Positions 6,155-14,346 of a DNA stretch of 64,000 bases are shown here, piece by piece; the first letter of the stretch is position 1, and each line of letters opens with the position of its first letter. The stretch is from CAZCVI01 sp964502145 (GTDB lineage Bacteria; Acidobacteriota; Aminicenantia; UBA2199): contig CAZCVI010000003.1 of the NCBI GenBank assembly GCA_964502145.1, positions 170,727 through 234,726 on the forward strand. The letters run 5' to 3'. A program made the position numbers and the translations under genes. The notes under the pieces are model-generated. The model made no database searches. It had not been told where the DNA came from and saw only the letters and a program-made list of their open reading frames with translations.

Positions 6155-9124
6155 TCAATTCGTCTTAAACAGATTCTTCTGTTTAAATATAGCGCCGCGT
6201 GAAATCCGGGCATTTATTTTTGCGATGACGTTTTCTTGGAGGCGGACGTGTTTCACATAGGTTGCATCGGCGAGGTTTTTCTGTTGTTGCAACCAAGGCC
6301 AGTCGATGAATTCATCAGGAGAGGTTTTTTTAATGTGAAAATACCCCATTTTAAGGGAGATCAAATTATGGAAGAAGTGGCTGCCCTGGGAGGGATCGAT
6401 ATTAAAACCGCCGAGGTTGGATTCAATGACGATCCGGGCGTTGGAGATCTGGTGCCATTCGACAGGTATACCAAGCCAGGGATCGGATGTGCCCCATCTG
6501 CCGTAACCAATCAGAATATATTTACGATTTTCAGCGGCCAATTTTTTATTGAGTTCGCCGACTTCAGCAGCGATTAAACGGCTCTGCGAAATATCAAAGG
6601 TATCGGGATCCACATAAACGATATCGGAAAGTTGATCAATGACACCGTTTCCCATGGCGTGGTGGGAACTGCAAAAAAGAGATTCGACATGGGTATCGTC
6701 CAACGTGATCTCAATATCTTCCTGACCGGCCACCATGGGTCGTATTTGCAGGAGATAGAACTGGGGGTTCTTGGTTTTGTCTTTGAAAATATTAACGGCG
6801 AATTCCATTTCAATATGGGAACCAAAGGATTGTCTGCCGATGGCCAGTAACTGGGTGAGGATTTCAGGCAGGGGAAAGACGTTGTATTTGAGAATGTTGG
6901 CAAAAGTAATGACACGGGGACCGGGTATAGATATAGTATCGCGAATGGCATTATCCTGCCCGCAATAGGTACTGGCGACAAAAAAAAGACTGCCGTCCTG
7001 TTCAGCTTGATTTAATGTGCAGTGGATCAAGCTGCATTTTTCATTATTACTGACCTGCAACTCTTTATTGGTAAGGTCAAGGGCATAAAAATAACTCTGG
7101 GACCGGTGCAAAAACTCGGCGGCAGAAGAAAAAGGGGGATTCATCTCGGGGTATTTGGGAGAAACACGGAATATCTGGTTCCCCTCGGCGACAATGATGC
7201 CGAGTCCGAGTGCCAATTGCACGACGCCGTCATCGGATTCCTGGTGGGATATAGGATAGTGGTTGTAGGATTGCGCGGTGCCGGAAATAACGGGATAGTA
7301 TTTATCATTGTAATTCTGCCCGACGATCTGCTGGATGATTACGGCCATTTTTTCTTCTTCGATGCGAAAGTTGGTGTTTTTGACATATTCTTTGGGCGAC
7401 TTATAAAACACGGAGGCAAAGACGAGTTTTAAGGCATCGCAAAGTTGGGTTAAGCGGGTCTCGTGATTGGGGCTGTTATTGGGCAGCATAAAAGTCGAAT
7501 AGAGTCCGGCGAAAGGAAGCATCTGGGAGTCTTCCAAGAGACTGGAGGAACGAACGGCAATGGGATAATCCATTTCAATGAGGAGTGATTTTAAAATGGT
7601 GGTGATATGTTCGGGGAAAGGGCATTGGAGAAAACGCTGGGCAATAATGCGATTGTCGGTTGCCTGGATGGCAAATTCTTGGAGGCTGTTCTCCCTTATG
7701 AATTTCTCGAACACGTCGCTACAAATGACAGCGGTGTGTGGGGTGCGAATCTCGACATTTTGGAATCTGTCAGCCAATTTGTATTTGGCTAGCAGGGCGT
7801 TTAAAAAAGCAATACCGCGTGCTTTTCCACCCAAGGAACCCCCTTCGATCCGTACAAAGGAGTTTTGACTATCCAATTTCACTTGTCCAAAATCAGTGAT
7901 TTGACCCAGGTGGTGTTGTAGGTTCAGTTTGACAATTTCGCCGACGATCAGTTTGCGTAGTTCATCGACGTTCGCAAAATCGGACACTTTCATGGGTCGT
8001 AATATCTCGGCGCCCTCGAATTCTGTTCTGGCGCGTAACCAGATCGAAATATGATTGCGTGCGGCATGATATAAAATGCTTTCAATGGGAATCGTTTGAA
8101 GTTTTTCTTCAAATTCGCTGAGGTTAGTAGCGCGGCCAAGCTCCTCGCCTTTTTCAGTGGTAAAAACAAAATCCCCGAAGCCAAAATGAGAAAGAATATA
8201 GGCGTGGAGTTCTTCCAGAAGGTTCTCGGAGTGTTTATAAAGAAAGCCCAATCCTTCTTTTAGGGCGACGTCCTTGTTTTCCATGTTAGAGGATTGTACG
8301 AGAAAGGGTAAATCGGGGATTTCGCCCTTTAGTTTCCGGGCCAGTTTAAAGCCGGCGTTGATATCAATCTCGCCTTTCCTGGGAAAGCGGACATCGGAGA
8401 TCACACCCAGGAGGCTGTCCTTGTATTTTTTGCAGATTTTTTGGCCTTGTTCATAGGTTTCGGCCATTAATATTTTGGGACGGGCGCGCATGCGTAGTTG
8501 TCGGTGTAGGGCATTGACGCCTTCTGAAATCAAGGCACGGGTTTGGGTCATGATCTCGCTATAAATAAGGGGTAGGAATATAGAATAAAACCGGGGGGAG
8601 TCTTCAATGATAAGAATAACTCGAACTCCGAGGTTGGTATCATTATCGACATTCTTTAAATCCTCGATATATTTGATAATAGCAAGTAGAATCCGAGAGT
8701 TGCCATTCCAATAAAATACTTTATCAATGACCTTGCTTTCTCTTAAGCGGATCAACAAGGGAATATCGACCCATTCATAGGTTAGCAGGATGACAGGCAT
8801 GCCGGGTTTGAGTTTTTTTACTTTTCTGCCGAATTCGAGGAGATTCATATCGGAAATCCGCGACATGGTGATGACGACGTCGTAGGTATTCTTTTTTAAG
8901 GCATGGAGTGCCTCACTTGCAGTGGATACGCGGGTAATCTTGGGGATAAACCAGAGGTTAAAATCGCTGTATTCATTAAATATGCGTTCTGAGAGTCCGC
9001 CGTCTTCTTCTATCACGAAGGCATCGTAAAAGCTTGAGACCAGGAGTATTTCCCGGACCCGAAAGCGCATCAGATCATGGAAAATACCAAACTGGGGCTC
9101 GTAATCCTCTTTTATCTGTATCAT
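6155..9124 (-). CDS. REC-REC-PPDK_N (PEP/pyruvate-binding ATP-grasp) signalling protein
   Basis: A 989-residue cytoplasmic protein. The first third holds two receiver-like folds: about residues 25-155 with ILLVSSF...DVVITMSRISDMNLLEFG, and about 165-315 with VILIIEDSPRFYS...GVISDVRFPRKGEID. The rest is a pyruvate phosphate dikinase/PEP synthase N-terminal ATP-grasp domain with GGSLGGKARG near residue 430, AVRSSSLLEDSQMLPFAGLYST near 540 and QIRPM near 800, plus a conserved tail with GRWGTSDPWLG. The central phospho-His domain and the PEP-binding barrel of true dikinases are absent, so it cannot run the full PPDK reaction; a phosphotransfer or nucleotide-sensing role is inferred. The start follows ACGAGGATACG, and a promoter lies at 9171-9199. 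Confidence 0.82.
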   Translation of the reverse strand: MIQIKEDYEPQFGIFHDLMRFRVREILLVSSFYDAFVIEEDGGLSERIFNEYSDFNLWFIPKITRVSTASEALHALKKNTYDVVITMSRISDMNLLEFGRKVKKLKPGMPVILLTYEWVDIPLLIRLRESKVIDKVFYWNGNSRILLAIIKYIEDLKNVDNDTNLGVRVILIIEDSPRFYSIFLPLIYSEIMTQTRALISEGVNALHRQLRMRARPKILMAETYEQGQKICKKYKDSLLGVISDVRFPRKGEIDINAGFKLARKLKGEIPDLPFLVQSSNMENKDVALKEGLGFLYKHSENLLEELHAYILSHFGFGDFVFTTEKGEELGRATNLSEFEEKLQTIPIESILYHAARNHISIWLRARTEFEGAEILRPMKVSDFANVDELRKLIVGEIVKLNLQHHLGQITDFGQVKLDSQNSFVRIEGGSLGGKARGIAFLNALLAKYKLADRFQNVEIRTPHTAVICSDVFEKFIRENSLQEFAIQATDNRIIAQRFLQCPFPEHITTILKSLLIEMDYPIAVRSSSLLEDSQMLPFAGLYSTFMLPNNSPNHETRLTQLCDALKLVFASVFYKSPKEYVKNTNFRIEEEKMAVIIQQIVGQNYNDKYYPVISGTAQSYNHYPISHQESDDGVVQLALGLGIIVAEGNQIFRVSPKYPEMNPPFSSAAEFLHRSQSYFYALDLTNKELQVSNNEKCSLIHCTLNQAEQDGSLFFVASTYCGQDNAIRDTISIPGPRVITFANILKYNVFPLPEILTQLLAIGRQSFGSHIEMEFAVNIFKDKTKNPQFYLLQIRPMVAGQEDIEITLDDTHVESLFCSSHHAMGNGVIDQLSDIVYVDPDTFDISQSRLIAAEVGELNKKLAAENRKYILIGYGRWGTSDPWLGIPVEWHQISNARIVIESNLGGFNIDPSQGSHFFHNLISLKMGYFHIKKTSPDEFIDWPWLQQQKNLADATYVKHVRLQENVIAKINARISRGAIFKQKNLFKTN

Positions 9125-9170
9125 CGTATCCTCGTTTTTAATTTAGTTCTGATTATCTGACCAGAACTTA

Positions 9171-9199
9171 ATCATAAATGATTCTTGAGAATATTTCAA
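9171..9199 (-). promoter_or_regulatory. Promoter of the REC-REC-PPDK_N gene with nearby inverted repeat
   Basis: On the minus strand, TTGAAA, a 17-base spacer and TATGAT. Just downstream an inverted repeat AGTTCTG/CAGAACT (9145-9151 and 9162-9168) lies in the early transcribed region and could be an operator. Confidence 0.5.
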
Positions 9200-9522
9200 G
9201 CAAAATATTTTTGCTTTGGGTGCCTGATTAAGCGACCAGATGTAAACAACGTGGACAGAGTCCACAATCTGGACAAAAGTGACTTAAAACAAACGGGTTT
9301 TAAAAAAAAAACTTCTGGACTGAGGGAAAAACGAGGGAATGTTTCTCCCGGCAGCGTAACACGGCCTCAAAAAGAAGAATTCTATGAAGGAAAAGTATTT
9401 CAGTGAGAAGAAATTGGCTTCCTTTGGTTAGAAAAAGGGGTGCTGTGCCTAAAAAATTAGAATTTTGTGGCGATGACGTGTCACATCGTCTCTCATTTGA
9501 GGTGATTTGTCTTGCTTCTAAG

Positions 9523-9671
9523 GTGCAATGCCTCCATGTCGGGGTACAATTGCAACTTGTCGCGGTGCAATCACTCCATGTCGCGGTGCAATTACAACTT
9601 GTCGGGTTGCAAGTTCTCATTGCACTTGTAAAGTGTTTCATCGCACGAGTAAAGTGTCTCATTGCACTCGT
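9523..9671 (+). repeat. Degenerate 21-bp tandem repeat array
   Basis: About seven imperfect units with 21-bp period, of the type GTGCAATnnnnCCATGTCGSG alternating with GTGCAATTnCAACTTGTCGSG. They pass into TAAAGTGTNTCATYGCACNNG units that are partly reverse-complementary to the first ones. ORFs reading through it are repeats of Cys/Thr or His/Val words and are not genes. The rest of 9200-9858 holds no gene I can support; at 9255-9280 there is a short GTGGAC/GTCCAC palindrome related to the 9-bp elements elsewhere. Confidence 0.7.
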
Positions 9672-9858
9672 ACAAGGTGTAAGTTCTCTATCAAAGTGTT
9701 CGAGTTTCCCTTTAAAACGTCTATTATTTCTGAAATTTATTGACGGAAATAACCAGAGGCAAGAGAAAATATAAAATTTTAAGTGCCCTGCGGACTATTT
9801 TAAACACCTGTAAAGGAGTTTCTCCTGCCGTTAATATCCATGAATTTATTTTTTTTTG

Positions 9859-9886
9859 TTGAATTTTCCTCAAAATGATTTATTAT
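9859..9886 (+). promoter_or_regulatory. Promoter for the 9925 gene
   Basis: TTGAAT, a 16-base spacer and TATTAT end 38 bases before the ATG at 9925. This argues against the longer reading frame that would start at 9856. Confidence 0.45.
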
Positions 9887-9924
9887 TTAATTGTACAGTT
9901 TTTTGGATGATATGGGAGAGAAAA

Positions 9925-11637
9925 ATGCCTAAATTAAAATTTAAAATGAACCAGTGTTTACCAATGGCATTGGAAACACTTGGGCATTATAGAATCGATT
10001 CTGTCATAAACGAATTTTTGGAAAAATTCAAAATGAGTTTAGATGGGAACAGAGTTGACAAACTTGCAGACATAAAAGCGGCGGTTCTTACGCCAGGGAA
10101 ACATCCTACATTTCGGGACTTGTCTGATTACATAGATGAGTTAAAGTGGCACGGGAAACAACACATCTTCCTTTTTTCATTGAAGGGGGTAAGTGCAGAT
10201 TATCTTGCCAAACTTAGAGATGGCAGCTATATTGAAAAACAGCTCCATGCAGACAAACTTTTTAACAAAAATAGACTGATATGGGAAGAGACGGAACCGG
10301 TATTGGCTGGAATCACCCATGCGTTTGATACCGAGAAAGTGCAAGGCAAGCTTATATTCAAATGGATTGAAACCCGTGAATTCGAAGTACTGGAAAAAGA
10401 TCCTGCCAAGAAAAAAGTGGTGGTCATAAAAAAAGAACGAGCGGTCAACTTCTTTATGATTAATCTTAATGATGGTACAGCGGAACTGCGCATCCAAATC
10501 CTACAACCCAATTCCATAAATCCATTAAAAAGCATGGTTGATTTTTATAAAAAAGAGATCAATCGGTTTATCCACCTGGACTACTTTACACCGGTTGCAA
10601 TGGATCCCGTCATCAGAACCTTTTTAAGAACAGAACAATTGCCAATAAGGGAATTTCAGATCATATTTGCTGAAAAAGGCAAAATGTCAGGAAAACATTT
10701 CCTACCCTTACAATTAAAACTAAATCTACTGTTCAGACCCTTCTTTAGCAAAGAAATGAAGCTGTGCTGGGAGAGTGACCAAGTAGTCGGTAAGGGTTCG
10801 CGCGTGTTTTTCACCCTCAATGGCGAAAGCGACGATATCCTTTTTAATTCGATTACAGACCAATCGAAAGTGGAAGATATCTTAATACGGTTAAGAGTGT
10901 TGAGCACGGAATTAATCAAAATGGATGAATTAAAAGCACTGGCATCAAGCTACCCCCAGCATATCCGTATCTTATCAGGAATCGATTTCTTATTCATGGG
11001 ATTAAAAAAATTAAAGATCAAGGTGACAGAAATTTCCGAAATGGGTTGGTTGGATCAAGACACTATCAAAGAGCTTTTCAAAATAATTACAGAACAATTT
11101 CCAGAAAAATTCTACCTGGAAGGAACAGATTTTGACGTGCTGGTAATCCGCAATTGTTTTACTCTCCAAGGTGGATTGCAAGAGTGCATTAATCGGAGAC
11201 TTGATACTTCCAAGTGTAAAGATATTCTAAAACCTGCGGCGACGGTCACACTTATAGGGATTCTTTATACTATCACAAGGACACTGGGAACTAATATGGC
11301 CCAATGGATTGCTGATGAAGTAGTGAATAAAGTCATTCATGGTATCCCTGTATTCTTTATTAAAAGTGTATTAACGATGCTCCTGGCAGTTTTTATTTTT
11401 GGTACGACATCTATTTTCCGAAAAATCCCCAAAACTGTGCAGAACTTCATTATAATAATATTCAAGAGTTTGCAGGATGGGGGGACTCTGGGGAAAAAAT
11501 TTAACAAGATTCTCCAGAAACCAATAACTAAGCTAGAAATCATATGGAATAAATTACAACCAACCTTTATCAGCCTGATATCTCTGATTATTTTTATATT
11601 CATGTTTTTCCTGTTTACCCTGATCTCACAAATTTAA
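9925..11637 (+). CDS. Unknown protein with C-terminal membrane segments
   Basis: A 570-residue protein I do not recognise. The start MPKLKFKMNQ is chosen because GGGAGAG precedes it and a promoter lies in the region of the upstream alternative. The first ~440 residues are soluble with mixed alpha/beta character and include basic stretches (KKKVVVIKKERAV). The C-terminus has a hydrophobic segment near IPVFFIKSVLTMLLAVFIFG, a possible weaker one at TVTLIGILYTI, and a final strong anchor in the last 25 residues. It is therefore likely a cytoplasmic domain tethered to the membrane by a C-terminal hairpin. It is monocistronic and followed by a long inverted-repeat element. It belongs to a run of orphan genes (9.9-16.8 kb). 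Confidence 0.75.
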   Translation: MPKLKFKMNQCLPMALETLGHYRIDSVINEFLEKFKMSLDGNRVDKLADIKAAVLTPGKHPTFRDLSDYIDELKWHGKQHIFLFSLKGVSADYLAKLRDGSYIEKQLHADKLFNKNRLIWEETEPVLAGITHAFDTEKVQGKLIFKWIETREFEVLEKDPAKKKVVVIKKERAVNFFMINLNDGTAELRIQILQPNSINPLKSMVDFYKKEINRFIHLDYFTPVAMDPVIRTFLRTEQLPIREFQIIFAEKGKMSGKHFLPLQLKLNLLFRPFFSKEMKLCWESDQVVGKGSRVFFTLNGESDDILFNSITDQSKVEDILIRLRVLSTELIKMDELKALASSYPQHIRILSGIDFLFMGLKKLKIKVTEISEMGWLDQDTIKELFKIITEQFPEKFYLEGTDFDVLVIRNCFTLQGGLQECINRRLDTSKCKDILKPAATVTLIGILYTITRTLGTNMAQWIADEVVNKVIHGIPVFFIKSVLTMLLAVFIFGTTSIFRKIPKTVQNFIIIIFKSLQDGGTLGKKFNKILQKPITKLEIIWNKLQPTFISLISLIIFIFMFFLFTLISQI

Positions 11638-11712
11638 GAAGGAAAAAAGGGGGGGTTCCAAGGGAGGCAGTCCTTTATCCCTCGAAGTCACCGTTGGAGA
11701 TTATGGAATTAC

Positions 11713-11872
11713 CCTGAATTCACCGCCAAGTTAATGGGAAATATGGGAAGTATGAGAAGTATGGGAAGTATGGGATAAACAAAAATTTTCCCATTCCTCC
11801 CATACTTCTCATACTTCCCATATTTCCCACTTGCGGTTACGATACTCTCAAGGAACTGGCGGTGAATCCAGG
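11713..11872. repeat. Composite palindromic element A with 41-bp hairpin arms
   Basis: The outer ends are CCTGAATTCACCGCCA (from 11713) and TGGCGGTGAATCCAGG (to 11872). Inside, arms at 11735-11775 and 11789-11829 are complementary over 41 bp with about two mismatches and a 13-base loop. Each arm consists of 9-bp units of the form TGGGAAGTA. It may double as a terminator for the 9925 gene. No gene is supported in 11638-12112. Confidence 0.8.
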
Positions 11873-11994
11873 TTACGGAACATATTTCAAAAAAAGAATT
11901 GGAAAAGGCCATACGAACCTCCCGGAGTTTTCTTGAGGCGATTAAATCATTACTTAATAATAACAAAAATAGGGACATATAAGCGAAAAGCACC

Positions 11995-12057
11995 GGGCAC
12001 AGGATACGTTCTTTACGGAAGGAGGCTTAGTCGATTAACCTCATATATCCTGTGCCC
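11995..12057. repeat. Perfect 12-bp inverted repeat with 39-base loop
   Basis: GGGCACAGGATA (11995-12006) and TATCCTGTGCCC (12046-12057) are perfectly complementary. The flanks CACC/GCACCG extend the symmetry. The stem and loop lengths equal those of the hairpin at 35647-35709, though the loop sequences differ. Its role is unknown. Confidence 0.55.
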
Positions 12058-12112
12058 AGCACCGATTTATTCAAAAAAATTATTTGGAAGACATGGTAAA
12101 ACATTATGTTCG

Positions 12113-12358
12113 CTAGCGCCTATTTTTTTCCCATCGGGGCCGGACATCGGGCGCCCATATTCGATATTTATACAATTTAGCGAAAGACTCTTTGGCGCCA
12201 CCCAATGTCAGGTAGGACTTCTCTGTCAATACACGGTTGCAATGAATGACCAGCAGTTTAAAGCCAGTTTGGAATTCTATAATCCAAGCTGCTTGCAAAA
12301 AATAGTAGATGTTGTTTTGCAGAGCGTATACATCAATCACACCGTTTTCCGTAGTCAT
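12113..12358 (-). CDS. Small unknown protein (81 aa)
   Basis: It lies 28 bases after the stop of the 12387 gene on the same strand. The protein is soluble, rich in aromatic and hydrophobic residues (NNIYYFLQAAWIIEF, KLLVIHCNRVL) and ends in a basic tail, WEKNRR. An in-frame stop just upstream fixes the start at this ATG; its Shine-Dalgarno is poor. The composition looks like a real folded protein rather than random translation. Without homologues it could equally be a fragment of a larger decayed gene. I do not recognise the family. Confidence 0.4.
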   Translation of the reverse strand: MTTENGVIDVYALQNNIYYFLQAAWIIEFQTGFKLLVIHCNRVLTEKSYLTLGGAKESFAKLYKYRIWAPDVRPRWEKNRR

Positions 12359-12386
12359 AGTGCGGAATCAGCTTCCTTCTTGGCTT

Positions 12387-12809
12387 TTAGAGCTTGCTAA
12401 ATCGTGCCAAGTGTACTTTTAAGGGCCGGAGTTGATCTTCTAACATCCGTCTTTCGATTTCTTTTCTGAATTTATCGCGTTTGTCCACGGTATCCTCCGA
12501 GTAGATATCATTGATAAATTCGGTCACTTCGCCAGGGCAATTTTTTGCAATCTCCTTGAATAAAAAGCTAAAATCTGGAATATAGTTCAACTGTTTGCCG
12601 AGCATTTCCCATTCTTCGGTTGAATTTTCGATGAACTTGTCCAGAAAATAACTTCGATAATAGCTCAATACGGCTTCCGGATGTTTAAGAAACTCCTGAA
12701 CAAAGCTATTGATTTGAACCATACCGCCATAGGTCTTCTCAATCTCACCCAAGGGTCCATCGTTAATGTCGGCAAATAACTCGACCTCTAATTTAAATTT
12801 AACTTCCAT
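12387..12809 (-). CDS. Unknown soluble helical protein (140 aa)
   Basis: A 140-residue, strongly charged protein with no signal peptide or membrane segment. It opens with a beta-like MEVKFKLEVELFADI stretch, followed by predicted helices with repeated aromatic residues (FVQEFLKHPEAVLSYYRSYFLDKF) and a basic C-terminus. The start is well supported by AGGAGG six bases upstream. It probably heads a two-gene unit with the 81-residue ORF at 12113. It is divergent from the promoter at 13028. I do not recognise the family; its position among other orphan genes suggests accessory DNA. Confidence 0.65.
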   Translation of the reverse strand: MEVKFKLEVELFADINDGPLGEIEKTYGGMVQINSFVQEFLKHPEAVLSYYRSYFLDKFIENSTEEWEMLGKQLNYIPDFSFLFKEIAKNCPGEVTEFINDIYSEDTVDKRDKFRKEIERRMLEDQLRPLKVHLARFSKL

Positions 12810-13027
12810 AATTCCTCCTAGTTGATATATTTATATGGTATAGATGGTATAGACTTTTTTTTATCCGCGTTAACTTGTTACGCCTCACATTCATATCATT
12901 CATTGGAAATAGTGGCGATTTGATGTGTTCCCTTAAATTGTTTCTCATGGTAACCTCTGATGGAATGATAAATAGGACTTGGTGTGGATGGATATCCTAT
13001 TTAATATAAAAAATTCTTTTACTTTCC

Positions 13028-13056
13028 TTGCATTTTGAATGAATAGGTTGTATAAT
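13028..13056 (+). promoter_or_regulatory. Strong promoter upstream of a doubtful ORF
   Basis: TTGCAT, a 17-base spacer and a perfect TATAAT. GGAGG follows at 13065-13069, seven bases before a GTG at 13077. Confidence 0.6.
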
Positions 13057-13076
13057 ACGTAGCTGGAGGTTCGATT

Positions 13077-13619
13077 GTGTTGAAACTTGGCGCGGTTAAT
13101 CATTACTATGTGTCTCATTGCAGTGAAAAGAGAGGGACTTGCTGTCTACAGCCATATTTGGGGACCGTCAGTAATCTCAATTTCGTAATTGCGCAAAAAG
13201 AAATACGCAAAAAAGCGATAGGGTATTCCCCTCGCCTATCCGGCAAGACATTGACAGGCAAAAGAAAATCTTCCTTGCTGCCACCATATGATTTCAGTTC
13301 AATGTTTTTCATGCTGAGATATTACAACTCAATAACGAATATGTCAAGATGTTTTTTAGATAATTTTTTGCTTAAATATGGTACGCACATTGCACCTCAA
13401 TTGCAATGTGCGTTTCCAGACAGAATCTATCTTAAGAAATTACCATTTCGCAATGAAGAAACCAGAAAAAAGCTCACAATCCTACCAACGCAATTAAGAA
13501 TTTTTGCACGCTATAGCGTTTTTCCACTCAAATCAAGCATCCTCATTAGAACGGGGAGATTTTCAGCAACCGGACGTTTTTGGGCAGCATGTGCTGCGAG
13601 TGTTTCGCATAATCAATAA
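13077..13619 (+). other. Promoter-driven ORF of doubtful coding value, or a structured RNA
   Basis: A GTG start has a near-ideal Shine-Dalgarno and sits about 20 bases after the -10 box, so the expression signals are excellent. The 180-residue translation, however, is very poor in acidic residues, rich in Arg/Lys/Ser/Cys and has no domain I recognise, which is typical of non-coding sequence. Within it lies a perfect 12-bp hairpin at 13383-13413 (ACGCACATTGCA/TGCAATGTGCGT, 7-base loop) and a smaller GATAGG/CCTATC hairpin at about 13218. Alternatives are a short peptide fused to decayed sequence, or a ~350-base RNA ending near the 12-bp hairpin. From 12810 to 13027 I see nothing but an 8-bp AAATAGGA/TCCTATTT inverted repeat. 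Confidence 0.35.
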
Positions 13620-13652
13620 TCGTAAATAATAAATAAGCCAAGGAGGCATCAG

Positions 13653-14324
13653 ATGAACAGAAAAAAAAGTCAGGCAGTAGGAATGGTGTGGGCAGGAGTG
13701 CTCATCTTGTTATTGGGCACAAATTTAAGCTTTGGAAGGGTGCAGGGAAATAAGGGCGATATTGCCTATACAGAGTTACCTGAAACGACTTCAGCCAGTA
13801 GAGTGGCCTCAATCGAAGATTTTATTGTGACAGGTGCCGGTTTTTATTTTAAAGCGAATGTCGATGCACAGACTCTCTTAACCATTATCGAACTTCAGGA
13901 TGTGGATGGGGTTGTCCTAGATGATTTGCAAAAAGTGGTTGACAGTTCCTTGAAGAATATAAACGCGGCAGTTGATTCATATTCCCAACTTTTGGATAAA
14001 GCCAAGTCAACACCTTATAATCAAATAGTAATCAATCAATTGAGCCAGTTTGACTATACAGATTTCAGACTGAAATACGGGTTAAGCCCGGATACCTTTG
14101 GAAAAGTCGAAGTATATCTGCGAGATGGTAACATCACAGGAATTTTCAAGGAGATTTACGAGAACTGCCTGCAAATCCAAAAAATGTTAATGGCCATCAA
14201 AAGCGACATTGAGCAAAACAGGATGCCTGAGTTGTCCGTCTGTTGGCAGCTCAATGAAAAATTCGCGGAATCCTCATTATTTGGGAGCTATGCAGCAAGA
14301 GTATTCTACGCTATTGATAAATAA
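13653..14324 (+). CDS. Secreted helical protein, unknown
   Basis: A 223-residue protein with a clear signal peptide (residues 1-28, ending LSFG). The mature part is mostly predicted alpha-helix with regularly spaced leucines and no Cys cluster (LLTIIELQDVDGVVLDDL, SLKNINAAVDSYSQLLDKA). AGGAGG seven bases before the ATG supports the start. It lies 22 bases upstream of the ABC-type permease fusion and almost certainly shares its transcript, so it may be a periplasmic partner of that transporter. The function is unknown; the family is not recognised. Confidence 0.7.
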   Translation: MNRKKSQAVGMVWAGVLILLLGTNLSFGRVQGNKGDIAYTELPETTSASRVASIEDFIVTGAGFYFKANVDAQTLLTIIELQDVDGVVLDDLQKVVDSSLKNINAAVDSYSQLLDKAKSTPYNQIVINQLSQFDYTDFRLKYGLSPDTFGKVEVYLRDGNITGIFKEIYENCLQIQKMLMAIKSDIEQNRMPELSVCWQLNEKFAESSLFGSYAARVFYAIDK

Positions 14325-14346
14325 ACCTATCCGTACAGAGGTTAAG

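Noticed and set aside
9300..9774. ORFs of 120 and 123 codons on both strands
   Set aside because: They are translations through the 21-bp repeat array with repetitive Cys/Thr or Leu/Val words and no supported start.
11831..12400. 189-codon plus-strand ORF
   Set aside because: It runs through element A, a 12-bp inverted repeat and antisense to two better minus-strand ORFs; its composition is not protein-like and no ribosome site is seen.
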